The position numbers and the translations under genes are program-made. A stretch of 61,056 bases of DNA, taken from assembly GCA_902364645.1 (NCBI GenBank), contig CABJEP010000016.1:1-61056 (forward strand), in the 5' to 3' direction. Below the pieces are notes generated by a model. It did no database searches, had not been told where the DNA came from, and saw only the letters and a list, made by a program, of their open reading frames with translations. Shown piece after piece: positions 8,839 through 18,016 of this stretch. Position 1 is the stretch's first letter. Each line of letters opens with the position of its first letter. This DNA is from Coriobacteriaceae bacterium. GTDB lineage: Bacteria > Actinomycetota > Coriobacteriia > Coriobacteriales > Coriobacteriaceae.

Positions 8839-8839
8839 G

Positions 8840-9043
8840 TCAGTCCACCTCCGGGAAGTACAGGGCGTCGAAGACGTCGCTTCGAACGCGCCCGCGGATG
8901 ACCACGCGCCCGCGCGCCTCCTGCTCGGCGTTTATCTTCCTGATCACCTCGTAGGCGCTGCCTTTCTTGATCCTCAGCAGCTCCGCGACCTCGTCGGCGT
9001 CCAGCATGTGCGGCCTCGGCGTCTTCGCCACCTTCTCGTCCAT
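8840..9043 (-). CDS. excisionase-like helix-turn-helix protein
   Basis: The 67-residue protein has the HTH_17/Xis pattern: MLDADEVAELLRIKKGSAYE gives the helix-turn-helix and a short wing follows. The start at 9043 has the perfect SD GGAGG 7 bases upstream; a start five codons earlier lacks one. It lies directly before int, as directionality factors do, and is divergent from the XRE repressor across an operator-rich spacer. Confidence 0.75.
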   Translation of the reverse strand: MDEKVAKTPRPHMLDADEVAELLRIKKGSAYEVIRKINAEQEARGRVVIRGRVRSDVFDALYFPEVD

Positions 9044-9062
9044 GGCTCCTCCAATCAATGGC

Positions 9063-9162
9063 GTACGGATACGTACGGTTCACAGATTCAGAGTAAACGT
9101 ACATATCTGTACTGTCAATAGAATTGCGTACATTTGCGTACGCTGATAAGATGTGCTGGTAC
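9063..9162. promoter_or_regulatory. operator array with seven GTAC-centred sites
   Basis: GTAC occurs at 9063, 9072, 9099, 9109, 9128, 9138 and 9159, mostly inside CGTAC. The first six form three pairs spaced 9-10 bp, one helical turn. The array fills the spacer between the divergent xis/int and XRE repressor genes, so it is the likely binding region of the repressor and covers both promoters. Confidence 0.65.
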
Positions 9163-9183
9163 GTAATTCCAGGAGGAGGGCTC

Positions 9184-9597
9184 ATGTCCGTAGGCGAGAA
9201 CATAAGGCGGTACCGCAAGTCGCGCGGCATGACGCAGGCGCAGCTCGCCGAGGCGGTCGGCCTGACCGAGGGGGCCGTGCGCCACTACGAGAGCGGCATC
9301 CGCGCCGTGAAGCCCGAGCTGCTCGAGTCCATCTCCGCGGCGCTCGGCGTGTCCGTCAACGCCCTCAAGGATTACGGCGTCGAGACTGCGGGCGACCTCA
9401 TGTCGCTGCTCGTGCGGCTCGAGGACTCCTTCGGCATCGTGCCCGCAGCCGACGGCACGGGCCTCTCCCTGAACCCCAAGGCGCCGCACGCGCCCAAAGC
9501 CGCGATGGCGATCGAACTGTGGGCAGAGAAGCGCGCGCAGCTCGAAAACGGCAAGATCGACGCCGACGAATACGAGGACTGGAAAGCCTCGCTGTAG
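9184..9597 (+). CDS. XRE-family repressor of the integrase module
   Basis: The 137-residue protein starts with a Cro/C1-type helix-turn-helix (ENIRRYRKSRGMTQAQLAEA, then TEGAVRHYESG). Its acidic C-terminal tail (ENGKIDADEYEDWKASL) recalls the short zinc-independent tails of phage-type regulators. The start at 9184 follows AGGAGGAGGG. An upstream in-frame ATG would place the start inside the operators and is rejected. It probably represses int/xis and itself through the GTAC array. Confidence 0.8.
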   Translation: MSVGENIRRYRKSRGMTQAQLAEAVGLTEGAVRHYESGIRAVKPELLESISAALGVSVNALKDYGVETAGDLMSLLVRLEDSFGIVPAADGTGLSLNPKAPHAPKAAMAIELWAEKRAQLENGKIDADEYEDWKASL

Positions 9598-9684
9598 CGG
9601 CTCTCCGCATTTCGCGATCAACGCAACCGAATCAGGACGGTGGACCAGGCGGCGAGCGCCGCTCGGGCCTGCGTAAGCTGAGTT

Positions 9685-9734
9685 TTTACTCCCCATTGCA
9701 TGCCAAGGCATTTCCGGCGCACCTGGGGAGTAAA
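9685..9734. repeat. inverted repeat TTTACTCCCCA / TGGGGAGTAAA
   Basis: A perfect 11-bp inverted repeat is separated by 28 bp (9685-9695 and 9724-9734). A further direct copy of TTTACTCCCCATT is at 9823-9835. The motif belongs to the GGGAGTA cluster near the guaA end. Confidence 0.6.
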
Positions 9735-10222
9735 TGACGCGGTGGCTTACACGGCGGCACGCGGCAGTACGCCGCGGCATTTCCCCTGGTTACTCCCGTT
9801 TTCATTGAGGCGGCGAGATTCTTTACTCCCCATTAACCACCTGGGAAAACGCTGTGAGAAGACCGCCGAAAAGCCTATTGAGTTCGATTTGAGTTTCACA
9901 GGCCCCGAAACGGCCCCGTTTGGCTCTCGGAGACAAAAATCGCGCGTCTACTCACTTGGGATGAATCCTTACTCCCGTTCCTCCGAATGCCGCACCGTGC
10001 CTTGCCGTCTTGAAATACGGGGAGCAAATCGCGAAATAGCAGGTGAAAGGGAGTAAAACGACAAAGAAAAAGCCTCCGTCCCAACGCGGGAACGGAGGCT
10101 AGATCATCGTATTTACTCACCAACATCGCTGGCGGCTTTGCCGTGACTCTCGTACGAAACGAAACTCAGCGGCACAGTGCGGCACTCAAAAATGCAGGTC
10201 AGAACCCTATCAGCCTACTCCC
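9687..10222. repeat. cluster of GGGAGTA/TACTCCC motifs leading to the guaA stop
   Basis: The 7-mer occurs at 9687, 9726 (inverted), 9792, 9825, 9970, 10049 (inverted) and 10216. The last copy lies in the final codons of guaA (TGGGAGTA). Fewer than one copy is expected by chance in 540 bp. No gene is seen in 9598-10214. The copies may be remains of attachment sites left by repeated insertion next to guaA. Confidence 0.45.
10071..10100 (-). terminator. intrinsic terminator of guaA
   Basis: AGCCTCCGT-CCC pairs with GGG-A-ACGGAGGCT. On the minus strand the hairpin is followed by TTTTTCTTTGT. It is the first such structure downstream of guaA. Confidence 0.75.
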
Positions 10223-11813
10223 ACTCGATGGTCGCGGGCGGCTTGGACGTGATGTCGTAGCACACGCGGTTGGCACCGGGAACCTCGGCAACGATGCGGC
10301 CCGAGATGCGGGCCAAGACGTCGTAGGGAAGCTTGGCCCAGTCAGCGGTCATGGCGTCGCTGGACTCGACGGCGCGCAGGATGATCGGGCGCTGATAGGT
10401 GCGCTCGTCGCCCATGACGCCAACGGACTTGATGTCGGGCAGGACCGCAAAGTACTGCCAGCAGCTGTGCTCGGAGTTGCGCTCACCGGTCTGCTCAAAC
10501 AGGCGCTGGTTGTAGGCGTCGAGCTCCTCGCGCACGATGGCATCGGCATTCTTGAGGATCTCGAGCTTCTCCTTGTCGACCGCACCGATGATGCGGATGG
10601 CCAGACCCGGGCCCGGGAAGGGCTGACGGAACACGATGTGGCCCGGCAGTCCGAGCGCCAGACCAAGCGCGCGAACCTCGTCCTTAAAGAAGTGATCGAG
10701 CGGCTCAATGAGGTCGAAGTGCACGCCCTCGGGGAACGGAATCAGGTTGTGGTGGCTCTTGATGGTGGCCGTCTTGCCGCCCGTCTTGCGAGCGCCGGAC
10801 TCGATGATGTCGGGGTAGATGGTGCCCTGAGCCAGGTACTTGACCGGCTTGCCATCGGTCTCGAGCTGCTGCGCCACGGCGAAGAACTCTTTCCAGAACT
10901 GCGTACCGATGATGCGACGCTTCTCCTCGGGCTCAACCACGCCGGCCAAAAGCTCGGCATAACGGTCTTCGGCATGCACATGAATGAAATCGACATCGAA
11001 CTGTTTGGTGAAGACCTCCTCCACCTGCTCGGGCTCACCCTTGCGCAGCAGACCGTGGTTGATGAACACGCAGGTCATCTGCTTGCCCACGGCGCGGGCG
11101 CCCAGCGCAGCCACGACGGAGGAGTCGACGCCGCCGGACAGGGCCAGAATCACGCGGTCGTCACCGACCTTCTCGCGGAACTCGGCCGTCATGGTCTCGA
11201 CCAGGTTGTCCATGCTCCAGTTGGGCTCCAAGCCGCAGATCTCAAACAGGAAGTTGCTCAGCAGCTGCTGACCGTACTCGGAGTGCTTGACCTCGGGGTG
11301 GAACTGCGTGGTGAAAATCTTGCGCTCGACGCACTCCATGGCGGCAACCGGGCACACGTCGGTGCTGGCGGTAACGGTAAAGCCCTCGGGCACCTCGGAG
11401 ACGGCATCGCGGTGGCTCATCCACACGGTCTGCTCCATGGGCGTGGAGTTAAAGAGCTTGGCGCCAGCCGTGCGTGTGATGGTAGCGCGGCCGTACTCGC
11501 CCACCTCGGAGTAGCCGACCTTGCCGCCGAGCGTCACGGCCGTAATCTGATGGCCGTAGCAAAAGCCCAGGACGGGAAGGCCCAGGTCAAAGATGGCGGG
11601 GTCGATGGACGGAGCGTCCTCGGCGTACACGGAGGCCGGACCGCCGGAAAGGATGAGCGCAGAGGCGTTCATCTCGCGAATCTCATCGGCCGATATGTCG
11701 CAGGGAACAATCTCGGAATACACGTTGAGGTCGCGGACGCGACGGGCAATGAGCTGACCGTACTGCGCACCAAAGTCGAGTACGAGGACCTTTGCGGAAG
11801 CCTTTTGATCCAT
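10215..11813 (-). CDS. guaA: GMP synthase (glutamine-hydrolysing)
   Basis: GuaA converts XMP, glutamine and ATP to GMP in purine synthesis. The 532-residue protein has an N-terminal class I amidotransferase domain with nucleophile C85 (GFCYGHQ) and H172/E174 (FHPE). An ATP pyrophosphatase domain with SGGVDSS (226-232) follows, then the C-terminal dimerisation domain ending TIEWE. The start at 11813 has GAGGGG upstream; an in-frame ATG 12 codons earlier has none. It is divergent from ansA. The 3' end appears to serve as an integration site for the neighbouring island while keeping the full coding sequence. Confidence 0.97.
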   Translation of the reverse strand: MDQKASAKVLVLDFGAQYGQLIARRVRDLNVYSEIVPCDISADEIREMNASALILSGGPASVYAEDAPSIDPAIFDLGLPVLGFCYGHQITAVTLGGKVGYSEVGEYGRATITRTAGAKLFNSTPMEQTVWMSHRDAVSEVPEGFTVTASTDVCPVAAMECVERKIFTTQFHPEVKHSEYGQQLLSNFLFEICGLEPNWSMDNLVETMTAEFREKVGDDRVILALSGGVDSSVVAALGARAVGKQMTCVFINHGLLRKGEPEQVEEVFTKQFDVDFIHVHAEDRYAELLAGVVEPEEKRRIIGTQFWKEFFAVAQQLETDGKPVKYLAQGTIYPDIIESGARKTGGKTATIKSHHNLIPFPEGVHFDLIEPLDHFFKDEVRALGLALGLPGHIVFRQPFPGPGLAIRIIGAVDKEKLEILKNADAIVREELDAYNQRLFEQTGERNSEHSCWQYFAVLPDIKSVGVMGDERTYQRPIILRAVESSDAMTADWAKLPYDVLARISGRIVAEVPGANRVCYDITSKPPATIEWE

Positions 11814-11975
11814 GGTATCCCCTCTTGTTGGCGGGGAGCCGGTGCCCACCCGCGTGAATGAACGAAAATAACCTCCATAGTGTACACGTTATATGGGGTT
11901 TCTCGTCCCTCGCAGCCATCAGCGCACGGCAAACGCACGACCAGGGCCCCTATTTGACGGCAATTGAAGTGTTAC

Positions 11976-12004
11976 CAAACGTTACGGATGATGTAATACG
12001 TTTG
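11976..12004. promoter_or_regulatory. inverted repeat upstream of ansA
   Basis: CAAACGTTAC (11976-11985) faces GTAATACGTTTG (11993-12004), imperfect by two bases. It sits in the guaA-ansA divergent spacer, about 80 bp before the ansA ATG, in a position suited to a regulator site. No regulator is assigned. Confidence 0.4.
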
Positions 12005-12080
12005 AACATTGGACGCCCTGTGCCACAATACTGCCGAACGACTCCGCCTCTGCGGCGGCAAATACGATAGGAATACCAGC

Positions 12081-13094
12081 ATGAAGCGCATCCTTCTCAT
12101 CGCCACGGGCGGCACCATCGCATCGACCGAGGACGGCAACGGCCTCTCCCCCGCCCTGACCGGTGAGGAGCTCGCCCAGAGCGTCCCCGAGATCTCAGGC
12201 CTCTGCGAGCTCGACGTCGTGCAGCCCATGAACATCGACAGTACCAATATGCGTCCCAGTGACTGGATGCGTATCCGCGACGTCATCGTCGAAGGCTATG
12301 CCGACCACGACGGCTTCGTGATTCTGCACGGCACCGACACCATGAGCTATACCGCGGCAGCACTTTCCTATCTGATTCAGGACAGCCCCAAGCCCATCGT
12401 ACTCACCGGCTCGCAAAAGCCCATGGGCAACCCCTTTACCGACGCCAAGCTCAATCTGTACCAGAGCCTGCTCTATGCGCTCGACGAGCACTCGCACGAT
12501 GTGTCGATTGTGTTTGGTGGCGTCGCCATTGCCGGCACGCGCGCCCGCAAGCAGCGCACCATGAGCTTTAACGCGTTCATTAGCGTCAACTATCCGCCCA
12601 TTGCCTACATCCGCAACGACCGCATCGTGCGCAACGGGCTCCACGGCACTCATCAGGGCGAAAACCCGGTGCGTTTCTACAACAGCATCGACCCGCGCGT
12701 GTTTGTCCTTAAGCTTACGCCCGGCGTGAACCCGGGTATCCTGGACGCCCTAGCCGATAGCTACGATGCTGTAATTCTTGAGACCTTTGGCATTGGCGGT
12801 ATTCCCGAGTTTGGCGAGTCCGGCGAGTCATTCCAGGAGGCGATTTTCCGCTGGGTCGATTCGGGCCGCACCGTCGTTATGACCACGCAGGTCCCCGAAG
12901 AGGGCCTCGATCTGGGCGTTTATGAGGTCGGCCGTGCTTACGCCGATCATCCGGGCATTCTGCGCGGCGACGACATGACCACCGAGACGCTTGTGGCCAA
13001 GACCATGTGGGCACTCGGCCAGTCACGCGATGCCGCCGAAATCCAGCGCCTGTTCTACAGCCAAGTCAACCACGACCGCATCCCGATGGCGTAA
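12081..13094 (+). CDS. ansA: L-asparaginase, type I
   Basis: The 337-residue enzyme hydrolyses asparagine to aspartate and ammonia. Both catalytic motifs are present: ATGGTIAS (8-15, with the nucleophilic Thr) and HGTDTMSYTA (83-92, with the second Thr-Asp pair). No signal peptide is seen, so it is cytosolic like type I enzymes. The start at 12081 follows AGGAAT. An upstream in-frame ATG at 12009 would add a non-homologous arginine- and cysteine-bearing tail and is rejected. It stands alone, with an operator-like palindrome in front. Confidence 0.93.
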   Translation: MKRILLIATGGTIASTEDGNGLSPALTGEELAQSVPEISGLCELDVVQPMNIDSTNMRPSDWMRIRDVIVEGYADHDGFVILHGTDTMSYTAAALSYLIQDSPKPIVLTGSQKPMGNPFTDAKLNLYQSLLYALDEHSHDVSIVFGGVAIAGTRARKQRTMSFNAFISVNYPPIAYIRNDRIVRNGLHGTHQGENPVRFYNSIDPRVFVLKLTPGVNPGILDALADSYDAVILETFGIGGIPEFGESGESFQEAIFRWVDSGRTVVMTTQVPEEGLDLGVYEVGRAYADHPGILRGDDMTTETLVAKTMWALGQSRDAAEIQRLFYSQVNHDRIPMA

Positions 13095-13116
13095 TTCAGT
13101 TGTCGACGGGTATCCC

Positions 13117-13335
13117 CTATTCGATGCCCTCGAGAAGCTCTGACACCGTCATGCCGAGTGCGGGCGCGATCTTAAATAGAACCTTGAGCGTGAAATTTGC
13201 CGTCCCATCTTCGATTCGGTCGAGGTAGGGTCGGCTGATTCCTGTCGCCACACAAAAATCAACCTTGGAGATACCAAGGTCCCTGCGTGTCTCTTCGACC
13301 CGCCTGCCAAGAATCTGTTTCGCACGTTCGTCCAT
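13117..13335 (-). CDS. small XRE-family DNA-binding protein
   Basis: The 72-residue protein is almost only a helix-turn-helix domain (LGISKVDFCVATGISRPYLD, then IEDGTANFTLKVLFKIAPAL). No SD is evident, so translation may be weak or start close to the transcript 5' end. It is divergent from the unknown gene at 13412 across a perfect 24-bp palindrome containing a TATAGT -10-like element, which argues for autoregulation and control of that gene. Confidence 0.75.
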   Translation of the reverse strand: MDERAKQILGRRVEETRRDLGISKVDFCVATGISRPYLDRIEDGTANFTLKVLFKIAPALGMTVSELLEGIE

Positions 13336-13364
13336 GCAGCCGAGTTTGAAATGGAGCCGAACAT

Positions 13365-13388
13365 AAACGTAAACTATAGTTTACGTTT
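13365..13388. promoter_or_regulatory. perfect 24-bp palindromic operator
   Basis: AAACGTAAACTA and its exact complement meet at 13376/13377. The centre contains TATAGT on both strands, so the palindrome overlaps the -10 positions of two divergent promoters. It is the probable binding site of the XRE protein. Confidence 0.75.
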
Positions 13389-13411
13389 TGCCGAATACAC
13401 AGGAGTTTTCT

Positions 13412-13801
13412 ATGTCGGGTTCTTCGGTCCGCATGTACCGAGCCACGCTTCGCACAAACAGCGCACCGCCCAAGCTCGTCGTCGTTGAAGCAGAATGCCT
13501 TTCGCCCGATGAGCGCACAGCATTTGCATTGCTATCAAGTCGCGTCGTCGCCGTTCTGGTCCCTTGCCCGGAGAAAGGAGAACTTGCTATCCAATGCCAA
13601 GCGCACAGCTGCTCGCTCAATCAGGCTGCCGTAATCGCAACCAGCCAACGCGGCCTGCCGCTCCTTTTAGAAGCCGGCATAGCACTCACCCTTCGCGGCG
13701 CCGGATACGAAAACGAGGCCGCCGCCGATGTAGTCTTTCAACCACGATCGAGCGGCGGCCTCGCAGCAGCCATTGAATATGCATGCAGGCTCGTTGCCTA
13801 A
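13412..13801 (+). CDS. unknown small protein controlled by an XRE operator
   Basis: The 129-residue product starts MSGSSVRMYRATLRTN after a good SD (AGGAG). It is soluble, contains two cysteines near the middle (IQCQAHSCSLNQ) and ends in a short helical tail. No family is recognised. It is the divergent partner of the XRE gene and converges with a DUF1648 gene. It could be the effector or target of a two-gene regulatory module; function is unknown. Confidence 0.6.
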   Translation: MSGSSVRMYRATLRTNSAPPKLVVVEAECLSPDERTAFALLSSRVVAVLVPCPEKGELAIQCQAHSCSLNQAAVIATSQRGLPLLLEAGIALTLRGAGYENEAAADVVFQPRSSGGLAAAIEYACRLVA

Positions 13802-13810
13802 AAGGACAAG

Positions 13811-14194
13811 CTAGAAACCAAAGCCAAAGCCCGTTCCGGTAATCGCCGAGTACATAAAGTAAACGTTGATCACGTTGAGAAATACACCCGTGATGCAACC
13901 GTTGCGCAGGTAGCGCTCGCACACGATGCGTGCCATGGCGGCGGAGTCATCGTTGTTTTTTGCCTGGCGTCCCGCCGTAAAGTACGTCGCCACGCTCAGC
14001 AGCAGATTGAGCACCGGCAACGCCAGCAACTCGTAGCTCTTGCCCCAGCGCGTCGCCTCGCCGGCAGCATTAAACTTTGTTGCCACCTCGGGACCAATGT
14101 TGGGGATAACACACGCTGCGACCACCAGCGGAATCACCGCAAGTACGAGCAGCGCAATACCCATGTAGCCAGCTTTTTTGCCATATTTAAACAT
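13811..14194 (-). CDS. DUF1648/SdpI-like membrane protein
   Basis: The 127-residue protein has an N-terminal membrane helix (IALLVLAVIPLVVAACVI), the DUF1648-type loop with FNAAGEATRWGKS, and two further hydrophobic stretches. DUF1648 forms part of SdpI-type immunity and signalling membrane proteins. This copy lacks the longer SdpI C-terminal domain. It starts 11 bp after ychF in the same direction and is probably read with it. Its role here is unknown. Confidence 0.65.
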   Translation of the reverse strand: MFKYGKKAGYMGIALLVLAVIPLVVAACVIPNIGPEVATKFNAAGEATRWGKSYELLALPVLNLLLSVATYFTAGRQAKNNDDSAAMARIVCERYLRNGCITGVFLNVINVYFMYSAITGTGFGFGF

Positions 14195-14205
14195 ATGCGT
14201 CGTCC

Positions 14206-15282
<1,077 letters not shown>

Positions 15283-15396
15283 GACAGCTCCTTTTGGTAC
15301 AAGCATTTCAAACTGCATAAGTATAGCGCCGCCGCAGCATCTGGGCTAACCCGGACGCCACGGCGGCACGAATGAAGCAGAGATAGGGGTCGCTGA

Positions 15397-16650
15397 CTAG
15401 TCCGCGAGCTTCTCCACCTGGTCGAGCATCTTATCGAGCTTGGCCTTTGCCTCGGCCTTGACCTTCTGGGCTTCTTCGTGAGCCTTCGCCTTCTGGGCGG
15501 CCTTTTCCTCGGCTTCGGGATCGACGACGACCAGATTGGACGCGTCATGCTTAACTAACTTGAGCGCATGCTCGGGGCACACCTTGACGCAGGCACCGCA
15601 GCCTAGGCAATACGTGGACTCCAGTGCAAAGCGGCCGCTTCCCACCAAATCGCAGGCAAACGTGGGGCACACGTTGACGCACTCGCCACACGACGTGCAC
15701 TTGTCAAAATCGCATTCCGGCGTGCTCACCTGCATGTTCTGGGCAAGCTCGGGGTGGTTTTGCAACGTCGAGAGTACCAGCTGGCGCCCGTGCGTAAGCG
15801 TACGGCGACGTTTTGCCGTCGTGGCGCCGCACATGGTATTGAGCGTGCGCTCCAGCTGGGTAATCTGATGGCGATGGGCTTTGAGCTTCTGCGTCACCGA
15901 GGCCAGTGCCGCAGTCGCCGGGTTGAGTTTAGTCACGGTTAGGCCCGTGGTGCGGGCGATCTTTTCCATGTACTCCTTGCGCTCGTACTCGCGGCGCTTA
16001 TGACATTTGAGGCTCTTGGGGTCGACCTCCAGGCCCATGCCCGTACCGGCCCACTCCTCGGCGGTGGCGATGGCCTCGCCCAGAATATCCTCGCCACCGG
16101 TGTTGCGGCACTTATCGCACACGCCCAGTGGCAGGTACACGCTCACGTTGGGATAGTCCGCCAGTACCGAGAACCAGGTCTCGGCCGTAATATCGCCCAC
16201 GCAGGCGACGACGACCTCGTTTTCGCGCGGCATGCGCTTAAGGGCGCGCGTGCAGGTGACGTAGGCGGTCTCGTGGCTCGTAGCAGCAGAGACGATGTCG
16301 TCATACAGGTTTTTGGGCGCCAAGCGCGGCGAGATGATCGCCTCGGTCGGACAGGCAGCGGCGCACAGGCCGCACTTGCGACAGGAGTCGAGGATCTCGA
16401 TGGCGTCTTCCTCGACCTCGATAGCGTTGACCGGGCACACGTCCATGCACGCGGTGCAGCCGCTCTTTTCGTTTTTGCAGGTCAGACACGGAATGGTGTT
16501 GCCACGCGGACGCTCCTTGTAGTCGGCAGGATTCCACTGCGGCGCCGACGGATCGAGCGCATCGGTCACGCCGCCAAGCGGGTTTTTAAGAAAGTCGAAA
16601 CCCTTGCTGATCTCGATAATGTCATCAAATAGATCGTGTTCCTGCGCCAT
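15397..16650 (-). CDS. polyferredoxin-like 4Fe-4S protein
   Basis: The 417-residue protein contains four iron-sulphur cluster motifs in two pairs. The N-terminal pair is CTACMDVCP and CRKCGLCAAACP (about 75-115); the C-terminal pair is CTSCGECVNVCP and CLGCGACVKVCP (about 330-375). The middle contains additional cysteines (CDKC) and no known catalytic domain. A lysine/alanine/glutamate-rich tail forms a probable coiled coil. It starts at 16650 after GGGAGGGG. No dehydrogenase partner lies next to it, so the electron donor and acceptor are unknown. Confidence 0.75.
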   Translation of the reverse strand: MAQEHDLFDDIIEISKGFDFLKNPLGGVTDALDPSAPQWNPADYKERPRGNTIPCLTCKNEKSGCTACMDVCPVNAIEVEEDAIEILDSCRKCGLCAAACPTEAIISPRLAPKNLYDDIVSAATSHETAYVTCTRALKRMPRENEVVVACVGDITAETWFSVLADYPNVSVYLPLGVCDKCRNTGGEDILGEAIATAEEWAGTGMGLEVDPKSLKCHKRREYERKEYMEKIARTTGLTVTKLNPATAALASVTQKLKAHRHQITQLERTLNTMCGATTAKRRRTLTHGRQLVLSTLQNHPELAQNMQVSTPECDFDKCTSCGECVNVCPTFACDLVGSGRFALESTYCLGCGACVKVCPEHALKLVKHDASNLVVVDPEAEEKAAQKAKAHEEAQKVKAEAKAKLDKMLDQVEKLAD

Positions 16651-16801
16651 GCGCGGCCCCTCCCTGAGCAGTGCAAACAAGCAAGAGATAATGATACGCT
16701 ATCGGCCCGTGCCTCGGGCAAATTACACGCGGAGCACCTTTGCGGCAAATAGCCTATGGCCTATCGCCGCCCCGATTGCACAAGGTCGATCAAGCGCCAA
16801 A

Positions 16802-17869
16802 CTATGCCTCGCGCATGAGCTCGACGAGCTTTTGCTTGGTCACCTTGGCCTGCTCGTTGGCCATATTGCGTTCGTTTCTAAAGGCCGCATCCGCAACGCT
16901 CATCAGGTCGGCATCGGAAATCTCGCCAAGGCCCAGCTCCTCGAGCGTCGTCGGCAGACCGACGCGCTGACAAAACTCGAGCACCTGTTCAAGCTCGGGC
17001 GCACGCTCCAGACGAAGCTGGACCACCAGACCAAACGCCACGGCCTCGCCGTGCATGGCCTTGCACTCGGGCAGAATCGTCAGACCGTTGGCGATGGCAT
17101 GCGCCAACGCCAAGCCACCGCTCTCAAAGCCAACGCCCGAAAGCAGGATGTTGCACTCGATCAGGCGCTCAACCGCCGGCGATGTACGCCCCTTTTTGAG
17201 ATCGCGCTTGGCAGCGACGCCGCATTCCATAAGCGTATCGTAGCAGGCACGTGCCGCGACCAGTGCCAAGTGCCCCGGCGCGCCACCGTGCTCGTTCGCG
17301 CCGTGCGCCGCGGCGCACGAACGCGCCTCAAAGTACGTTGCCAGCGCGTCGCCCATACCGGCGACCGTCATGCGCAGCGGGGCCGCCGCGACCACGTTGG
17401 TATCGACCACGACCAGGTCCGGATTCTTCTCGAGCATCAGATAGCGATCGAACGACCCATCCTCGTGATACAGCACCGAAATCGCGCTGCACGGACCGTC
17501 CATCGAAGCCGCCGTGGGGCATACACACAACGGCAGCTCAGCATAAAACGCAACGGCCTTTGCGATATCGAGCATCTTGCCGCCGCCAATGCCCACCACC
17601 ATGTCGCAATACTCGGCCTGGGCTTCCTTGGCCATTTCGACAACGGCATCTTCCGTACACGGACCGTTGTAAATCTTAAAGAACGGCTCGCTTAGATCTT
17701 CATCCAGAAATCCATCGACGATTTGCCTGCACAGCCGATCCTCGGTGCCCTGGTCAAACAAGACATAGGCAGCGCAGCCCAACCATGACAAATACCTGCC
17801 CTGACGCGAAAGTTCGCCCGGCCCCTGAACATACCGGCCGGGACCGCCGTAAACCATAGGAAGCGCCAT
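16802..17869 (-). CDS. GldA-like iron/zinc-containing dehydrogenase
   Basis: The 355-residue protein belongs to the glycerol dehydrogenase branch of the iron-containing alcohol dehydrogenase superfamily. The NAD-binding loop is GIGGGKMLD, and metal ligands are visible as D in GMGDALATYFEA and H in ALAHAIANG and MHGEAVAFG. It is closely similar in organisation to the next gene upstream (18017-19117), so the two arose by tandem duplication. Substrate may be glycerol or another polyol; no dihydroxyacetone kinase gene is nearby. Confidence 0.85.
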   Translation of the reverse strand: MALPMVYGGPGRYVQGPGELSRQGRYLSWLGCAAYVLFDQGTEDRLCRQIVDGFLDEDLSEPFFKIYNGPCTEDAVVEMAKEAQAEYCDMVVGIGGGKMLDIAKAVAFYAELPLCVCPTAASMDGPCSAISVLYHEDGSFDRYLMLEKNPDLVVVDTNVVAAAPLRMTVAGMGDALATYFEARSCAAAHGANEHGGAPGHLALVAARACYDTLMECGVAAKRDLKKGRTSPAVERLIECNILLSGVGFESGGLALAHAIANGLTILPECKAMHGEAVAFGLVVQLRLERAPELEQVLEFCQRVGLPTTLEELGLGEISDADLMSVADAAFRNERNMANEQAKVTKQKLVELMREA

Positions 17870-17899
17870 ACGAGAATCCGCCCTTCATCAAACAACGAT

Positions 17900-17964
17900 T
17901 GGTGCAAAGTAACCTGACCCCTTTGCACCAACTTGGTGCGATGGGGTCAGGTTAGTTTGCACCA
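17900..17964. repeat. imperfect palindrome with TGGTGCAAA ends
   Basis: TGGTGCAAA-GTAACCTGACCCC faces GGGGTCAGGTTA-GTTTGCACCA around a smaller internal pairing. It lies between the two gldA-like genes and resembles in design the palindromes at 25273-25309, 49398-49416 and 58110-58144. Confidence 0.6.
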
Positions 17965-17973
17965 TAGCAAAAA

Positions 17974-18002
17974 GGGGCAAAGCCGTCTGCTGGCTTTGCC
18001 CC
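17974..18002 (-). terminator. intrinsic terminator of the upstream gldA-like gene
   Basis: GGGGCAAAGCC pairs with GGCTTTGCCCC, and on the minus strand the hairpin leads into TTTTTGC. It lies 15 bp after the stop of the 18017-19117 gene. Confidence 0.75.
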
Positions 18003-18016
18003 TTCCTTAGCTTGAT

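Larger units (their letters stand above)
1..10214. mobile_element. putative genomic island integrated beside guaA
   Basis: The interval from the window start to the end of guaA has accessory content: resistance-type leader DNA, type III restriction genes, DUF4238, a GmrSD-like gene, a MobC-like gene, tyrosine integrase, excisionase-like gene and repressor. The integrase module is next to the 3' end of guaA, a known integration site for tyrosine-recombinase elements. Right of guaA the gene content becomes housekeeping. The left boundary is outside the window. Both ends and mobility are inferred; no exact direct-repeat pair was proven. Confidence 0.5.

Noticed and set aside
10143..11861. Plus-strand 572-codon frame opposite guaA
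   Set aside because: Shadow of guaA, no family similarity.
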